From assembly GCA_018399355.1 (NCBI GenBank), contig JAGYOA010000003.1, forward strand, positions 1 to 35,094: a DNA stretch of 35,094 nucleotides. The letters run 5' to 3'. Of this stretch, positions 7,377 through 15,765 are shown piece after piece; within the stretch, counting starts at the first letter, position 1; every line of letters begins with the position of its first letter. Both the position numbers and the translations under genes were made by a program. The stretch is from Candidatus Woesearchaeota archaeon. GTDB taxonomy: Archaea; Nanobdellota; Nanobdellia; Woesearchaeales; CG1-02-33-12. The notes below the pieces were generated by a model. The model was not told the DNA's origin, searched no databases, and worked only from the letters and a program-made list of their open reading frames with translations.

Positions 7377-7445
7377 TTTATTTTTTGCAGAATATGCTTT
7401 TCTAGAAAATAAATATTTTAATACTAATCTTTCTTATTATAACAT

Positions 7446-8450
7446 ATGAAAGAGGCAAGCTATTACAAAAAACTAAATAACGATAATGTTCAGTGCGAGC
7501 TCTGTCCTAGGAATTGTATTATAAAAGAAGGGGATTATGGTTTTTGCAATGCGCGTAAAAACATTGATGGAACTCTTTATTCTATAGTATATGCAAAGCC
7601 ATGCGCAATGCATATTGACCCAATTGAAAAAAAGCCATTATATCATTTTATGCCTGGTGAAAATGCTCTTTCAATTGGAACTTCTGGATGTAACCTTGAA
7701 TGCAAACACTGCCAGAACTGGAGCATGTCCAGATCAAAACCAGAGGATTTTTTTGTTAAAGAAATAACACCAGAACAGGTTGTAGAGAATGCAATTGATA
7801 ATAATTGCAAAATAATTGCCTATACTTACAATGAGCCCACTGTTTTTTATGAGTACATGATTGAGTGTGCAAAACTTGCAAAGAAAAAAGGAATAAAAAA
7901 TGTTATAGTATCCAATGGTTTTATTAACCAAGAGCCTCTTAAAGAGCTCTGCAAATACATAGACGGGGCAAATATTGACTTAAAATCTTTTGATAATGAT
8001 TTTTATAAAAAGATAACAAACTCATGGATTCAACCAGTGCTTGAATCTCTCAAAATTCTAAAAAAGAATAATGTATGGCTTGAAATTACAATGCTGATAA
8101 TACCAAAACTTAATGATGACCCTGAAAAAATAAAGCAAATGTGCAACTGGATAAGAGATAATCTTGGAAAAGATGTTCCACTGCACTTCAGCGCATTCTA
8201 TCCATGCTACAAGCTGCTTGGATATCCTCCTACTAAAAAAGAAACACTGTTAAAAGCAAGGAAAATAACATTAGAAACTGGTTTAAAGTATGTTTATGTT
8301 GGAAATGTTGGGCCTTCAGATGAAAACAATACGCACTGTTACGAATGCAATTCAATTGCTATTGAGCGTTTATCATTCGGGGTTGTTAAAAATAACCTAA
8401 AAAAAGGAAAATGCCCCTGTGGTGAGAACATTCCCGGTGTTTTTGAATGA
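7446..8450 (+). CDS. amrS: AmmeMemoRadiSam system radical SAM enzyme
   Basis: This 334-aa protein resembles pyruvate-formate-lyase activating enzymes and matches the radical SAM member of the AmmeMemoRadiSam set. It has an N-terminal cysteine-rich CELCPRNCIIKEGDYGFCNAR segment, then SIVYAKPCAMHIDPIEKKPL, YHFMPGENALSIGTSGCNLECKHCQNW with the CxxxCxxC cluster motif, AYTYNEPTVFYEYM and IDLKSFDNDFYKKI. The C-terminus has a four-cysteine knuckle (HCYECNS and CPCGE). Its chemistry in the cell is not established. The AMMECR1 and Memo partners are not in this window. A TATA-like box (TATTTTAATA) lies about 27 nt before the ATG and there is no Shine-Dalgarno, so it may be leaderless. Its last four bases overlap the next gene (ATGA). 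Confidence 0.9.
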   Translation: MKEASYYKKLNNDNVQCELCPRNCIIKEGDYGFCNARKNIDGTLYSIVYAKPCAMHIDPIEKKPLYHFMPGENALSIGTSGCNLECKHCQNWSMSRSKPEDFFVKEITPEQVVENAIDNNCKIIAYTYNEPTVFYEYMIECAKLAKKKGIKNVIVSNGFINQEPLKELCKYIDGANIDLKSFDNDFYKKITNSWIQPVLESLKILKKNNVWLEITMLIIPKLNDDPEKIKQMCNWIRDNLGKDVPLHFSAFYPCYKLLGYPPTKKETLLKARKITLETGLKYVYVGNVGPSDENNTHCYECNSIAIERLSFGVVKNNLKKGKCPCGENIPGVFE

Positions 8451-9316
8451 AAAAAGATTATTCAATTGATGCAGTTTTGCTGGCAGGGAAAAGCGATAAT
8501 TATGACTTAGGAGTTGAATACAAACCTCTTCTTGAAATAAATAAAAAACCAATGATTAAGTATGTTGTTGATGCACTTTATAATTCTAACTATGTTGATA
8601 ATATTCACATTGGAGGAGAAAAAGAATTAAATAATGTTTTTGGAAACTATAATTCAAGGGTTTCTGTTTTAGAATCAAAGGAAAATATTGTTGATAATAT
8701 AATGATGCTTACGGAAAAAGCAGATAGTAAAAATGTTTTTATAATAACTTCTGACCTCCCTCTTGCAACAAACAAAAACATTGATAATTTCATTGAAAAA
8801 TGCACAAATGAATCTTATTTTGATTTTTGCATTTCATACTTTCTTAGAGATGAAAATTATTACAAAGAATTCAAAGAAGTTAAAAAAAGCTCTTCTTTAA
8901 AAATTCCCTTATTAAAAAATATACCTGGAATTAAAAATGGATGTGTGTTTATGGCAAACAGGGAATCCCTCCTTAAATTAAAAGAGGATGAAAAGATTTT
9001 AGAAATAATGAACTCTCTTTACAGTGATAGGAAAGGAAAACCTTATGAATATGTCAAAAAAGGTATAGAAAAAATTGGAATAAGAAAAAAGCTTTTAATC
9101 TATACTATTTTAAAAGGACTTATAAAATCCCCTTTTCATATAGGTGGCTCAAACTTGTTTTCAATTTTAAAAAAAGATTTAGGAAACCTTATAGAAAGAA
9201 AAACAGGTTATTCTTTCTTAATCAGGCAGTGTCATTCAAATCTTGGGGTAGATGTAGACAGTTTAAGTGAAGCAAAAGAGATTGAAAAAATATTAAAGAA
9301 AGAAAATAAAAGTTAA
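8447..9316 (+). CDS. MobA-like NTP transferase domain protein
   Basis: This 289-aa protein has a GT-A-fold nucleotidyltransferase domain. The N-terminus SIDAVLLAGKSDNYDLGVEYKPLLEINKKPMIKYVVDAL has the nucleotide-binding LAGK turn and the substrate lysine in KPLL. VFIITSDLPLATNKNI supplies the metal-binding aspartate, and GLDVDS-like GVDVDSLSEAKEIEKIL lies at the C-terminus. Such proteins transfer a nucleotide to a sugar phosphate, alcohol or cofactor precursor; the middle region (about 150-250) is divergent and I cannot name the acceptor. The reading frame overlaps the radical SAM gene by ATGA, so the two are translationally coupled and may act on one pathway. Its stop codon overlaps that of the convergent surface-protein gene. 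Confidence 0.8.
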   Translation: MKKDYSIDAVLLAGKSDNYDLGVEYKPLLEINKKPMIKYVVDALYNSNYVDNIHIGGEKELNNVFGNYNSRVSVLESKENIVDNIMMLTEKADSKNVFIITSDLPLATNKNIDNFIEKCTNESYFDFCISYFLRDENYYKEFKEVKKSSSLKIPLLKNIPGIKNGCVFMANRESLLKLKEDEKILEIMNSLYSDRKGKPYEYVKKGIEKIGIRKKLLIYTILKGLIKSPFHIGGSNLFSILKKDLGNLIERKTGYSFLIRQCHSNLGVDVDSLSEAKEIEKILKKENKS

Positions 9317-11865
9317 GCAGAGTGCCTCTTCCTTATCTCCTTCTCCTTTAGCTCGTTTAAAAGTTCTTTTCTCTTGCTGTAGTTGTTATACAGGTCAACC
9401 ATCCTGTTGTAGTTTGCAGTCAAATATGGATTCCTTTCAACAGTTGGTATTATACCAGGTCTGTTGGTTATCTCCTCCATCTTTCTCTGGAATTCTTCCT
9501 CTATTTCAACTATATCCTTCTGGGTTTTTCTCCTTGTTTCAATCTGCTCTTCGTAATAGCTGTATATATCAACAAGCCTGTTATAGACCCCAGCTATCTT
9601 TCTGCCTGATTTTATAACAGTCATTATATGCTTGTCATTTGCAAGCTCCCTCATCTCAAACATGAAATCATTTATCAAATCAAGCTCTTTATTTTTGTCT
9701 GTTTTTTTCCTTTCAATATGTTTTTTTAATTTTTTCAGGCTTTCCATAACATCCTTGAATTCAAAATAGTTTCTTGAGAGATTGATGAAAATTAATTTAG
9801 ATAATATATTTTTAATCCTTGCAATCTGCTGGTTATCTGTTTTAACATCAGAAAGTATTATTTTTCTCTTTTCCACGCTCCTCCTTATTATAGAGTATAT
9901 TTCTCTTGCCGCTTTTGATATTTTTTCATCAAGTTTTGAGTTGCTTATGTCATTGTAAAGATTGATTCCTAACTTTAGCTCCATATTCTTTAATGATTCT
10001 TCCTGGACTTTCACTATGCTTTCTGTGTTTCTCTTGTCCATTTCCATCATTTTCCTTTCCACTCTCCTCTTCCTGAATTCATCATAAGTCCACTTGCTGT
10101 TGAGATAGCTAAGTCCTGCAACTGCTATTGCAGTTATGACTGGAATCCAGAAGTAAAAAAGCCAGTAGAGGTTTTTGCACTGGTTGAGGTAGATGTAAAG
10201 GGAGATTATTATTATGACAGAGCATAGAGCAACTGAGACAGCATAAATCCTACGCCTTATTTTTTTGTATTTAATCATTAATTTCCTGTATTCCCTGAGC
10301 TCTTTCTTTGTTATTTTCTTTATGTAAACATGGTCTCCTGCTGTTGTCATAAACATTACTACTGAAACCAATAAAAGTAAAACCCATGGGTATTTTGCTA
10401 TACAGAAAGGACCTTCAAAAAGAGGAACTTCTGCATGTTTTTTTATCTCACATGGCTCACACGGCCCACCACAATCAATCCCTTCCTCACAAGAGCCGTC
10501 ATGGCAGTTCTGTATTCCATCATAGCAGCTTGGAGGTACAGCACATGGCTCACACGGCCCACCACAATCAATCCCTTCCTCACAAGAGCCGTCATGGCAG
10601 TTCTGTATTCCGTCATCACATGTTCCAATATAAGTGCATTCCCTTTTTTCTTCTGGCTTGTCTTCTGTTGTTCCGCACTTGTTTACGTCAATACATGTCC
10701 TGTATTGGAATCCTTCCGGCTTGCATTCTGACCATGCAGTGCACTCCCACTTTTCGTGGCATACACTTGGATAGGTTCTTTTTTTGTATTGAGTTTCTTC
10801 CTCACTGCCAGCATCTTCTTCACCTTCATCTCCTGTAGATGGTTTTGTAGGCGGTTGAGGGCATGGCCCGCAGTCCTCAGGGCAGTTATTGCAGTTTTCA
10901 TCTATCCCGCAGACTCCATCACCGCAATACGGGCCCCGAACAATCCTGAAATGTATAACCTCCCAGTCCCAGTAAAACCCGTCTGTAACAGAAATATTTA
11001 TAGAATAATTTCCGACCTGGCTTACCTGCGGAGTGAAGTTTATTATTGCGCTTCTATTGTTTATGTTCTCAATTTCAAAAAGAGAGGTATTTGCATAAAA
11101 GGTTAGGTTGTCATTGATATCATTATCAGTTGCATTTATGTATAATGTGAAACTCTCATCTGTTACAGCTATTTGGTTTCCTATTGAGGATAACACAGGG
11201 GCGTTATTCACATCGTAAACAGTTATGTTCAATATTCCCGAGGTATTTAATCTTCCATCACTCACTGTTATATTAACTGAATGATTTCCGACGTGCTCAT
11301 CTCTTGGAGTCCAGTTAATCAGGCCATTGTTTAGGATTATATTAAACATGGATGTGTTGTCATAATATGTTAGGTTATCCCAATAGTTCAAATCAGAGGC
11401 ATTTATATCATAAATGAATATGAAGGTTTCATTAATATATTGGTGTGTTAGGTTATGTAGAAAATAAGGAGGAAAGTTTTGGGCAGATAAGTTAACCTCA
11501 TTAAATGTTCCTTCTCCCCATGTATTATTTCCAAACATAACAGCCCTTTCATTATTAATAAAGAAAAACAGACTTTCATTTGCTTCTGCGCCCTCATCAA
11601 CATTATTTGTTTCATTATCTTCTCCCTTGCATGAGACAAGGCCATAATACCCTTCTTCCACTATTGTAAAGCTTCCGCACAAAACATTATCTGAATCATA
11701 CACTGTTACATTCATTCCAGCAGAGGCATTTGTCCAGTTAACAGATGCAGCGCCGTAAAATTCTGCTGCAATAGGAGGAAATGAGGATACTAATGGAAGG
11801 TTAAATAAAACAAGTAAAACTAGGATGATGAGTTCACCTTTCCATTTTTTTTGCTTTTTTTTCAT
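9313..11865 (-). CDS. Large cell-surface protein with cadherin-like and Cys-rich repeats, three membrane segments and cytosolic coiled coil
   Basis: I place the start at 11865, not 11904: its ATG overlaps the previous gene's TGA (ATGA), and a signal sequence (KGELIILVLLVLFNLPLVSS) follows at once, giving 850 aa. In order, the protein shows two cadherin/Ig-like repeats (about 130-310, e.g. NAPVLSSIGNQ), a CGDGVCGIDENCNNCPEDCG knot, a thrombospondin-1-like stretch (EKWECTAWSECKPEGFQYRT), and two nearly identical 31-aa modules with DGIQNCHDGSCEEGIDCGGP. Then come three hydrophobic segments (about 491-510, 540-560, 566-588) and a 260-aa charged, coiled-coil C-terminus. Many N-glycosylation sequons mark the outer half. 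It is the last gene of a four-gene operon. An adhesion or surface-sensing role is inference. Confidence 0.85.
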   Translation of the reverse strand: MKKKQKKWKGELIILVLLVLFNLPLVSSFPPIAAEFYGAASVNWTNASAGMNVTVYDSDNVLCGSFTIVEEGYYGLVSCKGEDNETNNVDEGAEANESLFFFINNERAVMFGNNTWGEGTFNEVNLSAQNFPPYFLHNLTHQYINETFIFIYDINASDLNYWDNLTYYDNTSMFNIILNNGLINWTPRDEHVGNHSVNITVSDGRLNTSGILNITVYDVNNAPVLSSIGNQIAVTDESFTLYINATDNDINDNLTFYANTSLFEIENINNRSAIINFTPQVSQVGNYSINISVTDGFYWDWEVIHFRIVRGPYCGDGVCGIDENCNNCPEDCGPCPQPPTKPSTGDEGEEDAGSEEETQYKKRTYPSVCHEKWECTAWSECKPEGFQYRTCIDVNKCGTTEDKPEEKRECTYIGTCDDGIQNCHDGSCEEGIDCGGPCEPCAVPPSCYDGIQNCHDGSCEEGIDCGGPCEPCEIKKHAEVPLFEGPFCIAKYPWVLLLLVSVVMFMTTAGDHVYIKKITKKELREYRKLMIKYKKIRRRIYAVSVALCSVIIIISLYIYLNQCKNLYWLFYFWIPVITAIAVAGLSYLNSKWTYDEFRKRRVERKMMEMDKRNTESIVKVQEESLKNMELKLGINLYNDISNSKLDEKISKAAREIYSIIRRSVEKRKIILSDVKTDNQQIARIKNILSKLIFINLSRNYFEFKDVMESLKKLKKHIERKKTDKNKELDLINDFMFEMRELANDKHIMTVIKSGRKIAGVYNRLVDIYSYYEEQIETRRKTQKDIVEIEEEFQRKMEEITNRPGIIPTVERNPYLTANYNRMVDLYNNYSKRKELLNELKEKEIRKRHSA
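10449..10616. repeat. Tandem 93-bp direct repeat inside surface-protein gene
   Basis: Two copies (10449-10518 and 10542-10611) are identical over 70 bases at 93-bp offset, and similarity continues a few bases past one mismatch. They encode the paired 31-aa cysteine modules with DGIQNCHDGSCEEGIDCGGP. The near-perfect identity, also at third codon positions, indicates a recent duplication and a region prone to copy-number change. Confidence 0.9.
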
Positions 11866-12539
11866 ATTACAAATAATAGTCCTGAGCTGCTCATTTTCAA
11901 CCAATATCCCTTGTATTTTTCCATTTCAGTTATTGTTCCATTTTCTGAAGATGCATTATAGTAATAATAAGTATCATCAGTTGTGTTGTACATCCACACA
12001 ATATCATAACTTCCACTTATTGTTTCCAATGCTTCTGTTATGTTTTTTGAGTTATTTGCAGGATAACCTATTAAGTTCCATCCCTCTGAAAGAGGTATCA
12101 TATTTGGTTGTGTTAGGGTTCCATTTATGTGAAAATTGTTTTGGTTTTTCATGTTTATCCAGTATCCTTTTAAGTCGCTTATTTCATTTAAATCATTCAC
12201 AACCCAATGCGGAAGGTCAGGATTGTATGCTTTCCATGGGTCTGTTTTATCATTTAGGTCATATCCATGGATAGAGGAATAATTTCCTTTTATGGATGAA
12301 AGAACAAAACTTACTGATTTGTTTTCAGTTGCGCAGGGATTTGATACAAGGTTCCATCCCTCAAAAAATGTTGCGCTGCAGCTGTGGTTTACAGTAAGCC
12401 CTGTAACAAAGACTTTTGTAATACTTATTGAACTTCCTATTATAGAGGGGTCTGTTATTATCTGTTTTATTGGAACTATGGTTATCAAAACTAGTAAAAC
12501 CAAAAGCACAACAATTAGTTTTGTTTTTTTGTCTTTCAT
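11862..12539 (-). CDS. Membrane-anchored protein with two GWNL-type repeats
   Basis: This 225-aa protein has an N-terminal hydrophobic anchor or signal (KLIVVLLVLLVLITIVPI). The extracellular part contains two repeats. The first runs FFEGWNLVSNPC to DLKGYWINM, the second LSEGWNLIGYPANN to KYKGYWLKM. Each holds the pattern (S/E)GWNL, a central Tyr-Asp strand and KGYW. This repeat type occurs in archaeal and bacterial surface proteins, and its role is not known to me. Sequons are frequent. It starts 1 nt after the 849-aa gene stop (TAAGATG) and its TGA overlaps the next ATG, so it is translated with its neighbours. Confidence 0.8.
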   Translation of the reverse strand: MKDKKTKLIVVLLVLLVLITIVPIKQIITDPSIIGSSISITKVFVTGLTVNHSCSATFFEGWNLVSNPCATENKSVSFVLSSIKGNYSSIHGYDLNDKTDPWKAYNPDLPHWVVNDLNEISDLKGYWINMKNQNNFHINGTLTQPNMIPLSEGWNLIGYPANNSKNITEALETISGSYDIVWMYNTTDDTYYYYNASSENGTITEMEKYKGYWLKMSSSGLLFVI

Positions 12540-12540
12540 C

Positions 12541-15090
12541 TTATGTCAGCTCCACATAAAAGTAATATGGTGTTGAACTTGTCCATGTTGGCGCTCCATT
12601 TTCCGGCACAATCATCTGGAAGTCAAACTGGTTATTGTTATATCCTGCAAGGTCCTGTTCGAGTATTGTTGCATAGACTATATCTCCATTTGAATGGTCT
12701 GTTCCGTCATAGAGTATTATCTCTTCAAAATCAGAGTCTTGTGATTCATTATTCACATTTGTATGGATCGAATAACATTGGTCTGTGTTTATTTTTATGC
12801 TTCCTATATACACCTCTTCATGGTTTTTAACATTGAAGGTTGCGGTTATGTTGTCATCTGGATTTGATGTATGGCTTAATGCAACCTCTTCATTATACAT
12901 ATGGGTTTCATTAGAGCAATTTATGCTCCCCCATGACACTGCTGTAGAGCTTCTTGTCGCATAAACCTCTCCTAAAACAGTGCTTAGTGTCCAGTCATAA
13001 ACAGAGTAATTATATGAATCTGCAAGAGTAAGCTTGCCTGAAACATTTCCAACAAATGCCTTCCATTTAAGGTTTTGCGCAGTCATATTGAGTTCCATTG
13101 TTGTTATTGAGCCGCCATTATTTGTCACATTAAATTCTGAAGGAATCAATTCAATAAAATCAAATGTTTCAGCCCCATTATATGATATAATCCTTATAGA
13201 TGAATCAAAATCACCAATCCATGGGTCTGTTGTTGCAGGAATATCTCTTAAGATGTCAAACTCATAATAATCTTTTACAATGAAATAAGAGCCCATTGTG
13301 CTGTTTACATCATCAGATAATGCGCTTACAAACAAGGAGTAATTTCCTTCTGCATTTGTTTCAGAATAAGATGCTTCATAAATCCCTTCTTCGGTTTCAA
13401 CTATTGTTTGTTCTGAAGTTGAGTAATGTGATGTTTCATTTGATGGGCTTGTAATTATCAACCCAACATCTGCATCAGTAACAAGCCTGCCCAATTTGTC
13501 CAAAACAACCATTATAATTTCTGCTTCCTCGCCTGGATGATAAATTGACTTTCTTGTGTTTACTGTTGCAACACCTATCTCAAACAACTGCTCTGAAAGC
13601 ATTGGCACATTCCATTCAACTTTGTCATAAAGGCCATTATTATCTGAGTCTATAAACTTAACATCATAATCAGGATTCTCTGTTACATCAATTTTTGAGT
13701 TGTTAATGAGATGATAAATCCTCAAATTTTCAATTCCCTCTGGTATATCCGAATAAGATTTTATATTATAATAGTGGAAAGAAACATCAGAGTGAATCTT
13801 TATTCTTTTTATTGCATTTCCATTCACATTGAAAATCTCATCTTTTATTGGCGCAGGGGTTTCATATTCAATATTATACTCTGTTTTGCTTTTATTTACT
13901 TTGTCTTTGATTACAAAATTCTTTTTGCTTTTACTTGTTCCACTAAATTCAAACAATGGCCCATCTTCAGAACGTCCAAGACTTAAAAGCGCACTTAATA
14001 TTCCTGTTCTTTTTTCATTTATCTCTTTATCATCTTTCTTTACAACAATATTTTCTGCTTTCTCAGGAACATCAAAATCAAGATTAACATCTCTTGATTC
14101 ATTTGCAAAATTTTCCAGGTTTATCTTTTTAGTCCACTTAACCGGTTTTCCAATCTCTGCATATCCTTGTTTTAAATTTTCAGTAGCATAAATGCTTTCA
14201 TTGTTTGAAGGCAGAACTGTCATAAAACTATTATTTGAGCTTGGCATCAAAATAATAGTTTCATTCCACTTTTGTATTTTAATTCCATCAAACCTAATAT
14301 CAACAGAATAATTCCCAGGGCTTAAATCAGATGTATCAATTTCAAATAATGCTTCACCATTTTCATCAGTTGTTCTTGTTTCAAAAAGATTATTGTTTAG
14401 ATACAAACTTATGTTCATAAGACTAATAGCACTATCATTAACATATTGAAGTGTTGAATAAACATTTTGAATTTCTCCTTTTGAAATCTCATTTTGCTCA
14501 ATATAATTAGTTATTCTTGTTCCTACACTTATTCCTTTCCTGAAAGCTGCATCAAGAGAGCTTATCTTGCTGTAATAAACCTTTGAGTAAGGATTTTCCT
14601 CCTTTAAACTATAATCAACATGAATAACCTGCGCACTTACTTCATTGTTGTTTGTTGCCCCGTATTTTCCATAATAAATGTAAAAGATATCATCCCACTT
14701 AGATGATGATGGACTCATTTCAATGAAATTGCAGCATTTTTCAGCCCCATAACATAAAGTCAAGGAGCTTTCATTTTCAATAGAATAAACATTCCATCTT
14801 GTGCAAAGATTGCTTTCATTCAATGACTCATCTATTTCTGTATTTTCAACATTAAAATCAACAATGCCATCTAATTTTTCAATTCCATCATTATCAGAAT
14901 CATAAGATGAATTTTTGTTGTACTCAATGTTTATCTTTATTTTACTTTGGTTTATATTATTCCCTATAATGCTGTCTGAAGCAAATATAAAAGGAATTAT
15001 AATTATTGATGAAACAAGGAGGAACATAATTAATGAGTTGTTTATCTTACCTAATCTTTTTCCCATTCCTCTTTTTATTTTAAGACTCAT
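12541..15090 (-). CDS. Giant secreted/surface protein with Ig-like and macroglobulin-like domains
   Basis: This 849-aa protein begins with a basic N-terminus and one hydrophobic signal segment (about 19-37). A cysteine-bearing domain at about 95-160 (LCTRWNVYSIE through CCNFIEM) is followed by an Ig-like strand region to about 285. A long beta-rich part follows, with a macroglobulin/MG2-like segment near 510-605 (TRKSIYHPGEEAEI, VLDKLGRLVTDADV). The C-terminal domain is at about 650-849 (MELNMTAQNLKWKAFVGNVS, VYATILEQDLAGYN). There is no C-terminal membrane helix. N-glycosylation sequons are abundant. From memory, similar domains recur in large DPANN surface proteins, but I know no name or function. 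The ATG overlaps the TGA of the HTH gene. Confidence 0.85.
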   Translation of the reverse strand: MSLKIKRGMGKRLGKINNSLIMFLLVSSIIIIPFIFASDSIIGNNINQSKIKINIEYNKNSSYDSDNDGIEKLDGIVDFNVENTEIDESLNESNLCTRWNVYSIENESSLTLCYGAEKCCNFIEMSPSSSKWDDIFYIYYGKYGATNNNEVSAQVIHVDYSLKEENPYSKVYYSKISSLDAAFRKGISVGTRITNYIEQNEISKGEIQNVYSTLQYVNDSAISLMNISLYLNNNLFETRTTDENGEALFEIDTSDLSPGNYSVDIRFDGIKIQKWNETIILMPSSNNSFMTVLPSNNESIYATENLKQGYAEIGKPVKWTKKINLENFANESRDVNLDFDVPEKAENIVVKKDDKEINEKRTGILSALLSLGRSEDGPLFEFSGTSKSKKNFVIKDKVNKSKTEYNIEYETPAPIKDEIFNVNGNAIKRIKIHSDVSFHYYNIKSYSDIPEGIENLRIYHLINNSKIDVTENPDYDVKFIDSDNNGLYDKVEWNVPMLSEQLFEIGVATVNTRKSIYHPGEEAEIIMVVLDKLGRLVTDADVGLIITSPSNETSHYSTSEQTIVETEEGIYEASYSETNAEGNYSLFVSALSDDVNSTMGSYFIVKDYYEFDILRDIPATTDPWIGDFDSSIRIISYNGAETFDFIELIPSEFNVTNNGGSITTMELNMTAQNLKWKAFVGNVSGKLTLADSYNYSVYDWTLSTVLGEVYATRSSTAVSWGSINCSNETHMYNEEVALSHTSNPDDNITATFNVKNHEEVYIGSIKINTDQCYSIHTNVNNESQDSDFEEIILYDGTDHSNGDIVYATILEQDLAGYNNNQFDFQMIVPENGAPTWTSSTPYYFYVELT

Positions 15091-15608
15091 TTTATTTTCA
15101 TCAGTTTTTCATTTGCTCTTTTGTATGATGTCCATACAGTCCTTTCATTCCTGTTAAGAATATCGGCAATCTCATGGTTTCTCATACTTTCATTCTCTTT
15201 CAGATGTTTTGTAAGCGCTTCCAATAATCCAATATCACGGTTTGCAAACACAGAAACAGGAATATCTTTTGGGTTGTCTTTTAAAATAAAGCTGCCTTTG
15301 AACTTTTTCCTTGCATTATTGTAGCTCGCCCATATGATGCGGTCATCCCTGTTTAAAAGCAAGGCAATCTCATGGTAGCTAAGATTAAGCTTATCCTTAA
15401 GGTAGATAGTTAATGATTCAAGAATTCCAAGAGTTCTTTTTTTGAATATACAGCACGGAACATTTATTTTAGTTCCATTTTCTTTTTCCTTAAGAATATC
15501 AACGAATTTTTCAAGAGAAAGGTTATTTTTTTTAAGAATTGATTTTAAGAAAACCCCGACTGCATCTACTTCTCTCTCTAACTCTTTCTCTAACACTTGC
15601 GCTTGCAT
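15087..15608 (-). CDS. Double helix-turn-helix DNA-binding protein, operon regulator candidate
   Basis: This 173-aa protein has a helical N-terminal part (about 1-48) and two tandem, clearly homologous 58-aa repeats. Repeat 1 has LGILESLTIYLKDKLNLSYH, EIALLLNRDDRIIWASY; repeat 2 has IGLLEALTKHLKENESMRNH, EIADILNRNERTVWTSY. The HEIA-x-(I/L)LNR-(N/D)-x-R-x-(I/V)W-x-SY pattern is a helix-turn-helix resembling sigma-70 region 4. Two such units in one chain suit binding of paired sites. The gene opens the surface-protein operon, its TGA overlaps the 849-aa ATG, and its promoter carries two TACA-N5-TGTA dyads 21 bp apart. Autoregulation of the operon is a reasonable inference. Confidence 0.85.
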   Translation of the reverse strand: MQAQVLEKELEREVDAVGVFLKSILKKNNLSLEKFVDILKEKENGTKINVPCCIFKKRTLGILESLTIYLKDKLNLSYHEIALLLNRDDRIIWASYNNARKKFKGSFILKDNPKDIPVSVFANRDIGLLEALTKHLKENESMRNHEIADILNRNERTVWTSYKRANEKLMKIK

Positions 15609-15644
15609 TAAATCCCTCTTTTTTTAAATTCCCTGTACTTCTAT

Positions 15645-15731
15645 GAATAATTCTTAAGATTATTCTATTTAAATCTTTCTGTTTTATTACATATCTTGTA
15701 GGATAAAATACATATTGTGTAAGATTTATAA
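15645..15731 (-). promoter_or_regulatory. Promoter with phased operator dyads of double-HTH operon
   Basis: Two TACA-N5-TGTA dyads (15688-15700 and 15709-15721) sit exactly 21 bp apart as near-identical direct repeats (TACATATCTTGTAGGA and TACATATTGTGTAAGA). A third palindrome, GAATAAT-N7-ATTATTC, spans 15645-15665 around a CTTAAG core. On the minus strand a TATA candidate (GATTTAAATAG, about 15666-15676) lies between them, with a second (TTATAAAT, about 15724-15731) upstream of all. With the first TATA the 21-bp pair is upstream and the palindrome covers the start site; with the second the pair is in repressor position. Confidence 0.6.
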
Positions 15732-15765
15732 CCTATTCAGTAAGAAAAAAAGAATTAAAATATGA

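Noticed and set aside
10386-10838. Plus-strand ORFs with His-rich repeats (150 aa and 98 aa)
   Set aside because: They are shadows of the 93-bp tandem repeat in the minus-strand surface-protein gene; the repeat appears in every frame.
12541-15090. The 849-aa protein as an alpha-2-macroglobulin
   Set aside because: Only an MG2-like stretch is visible; no thioester motif or bait region, and the length is about half that of the family.
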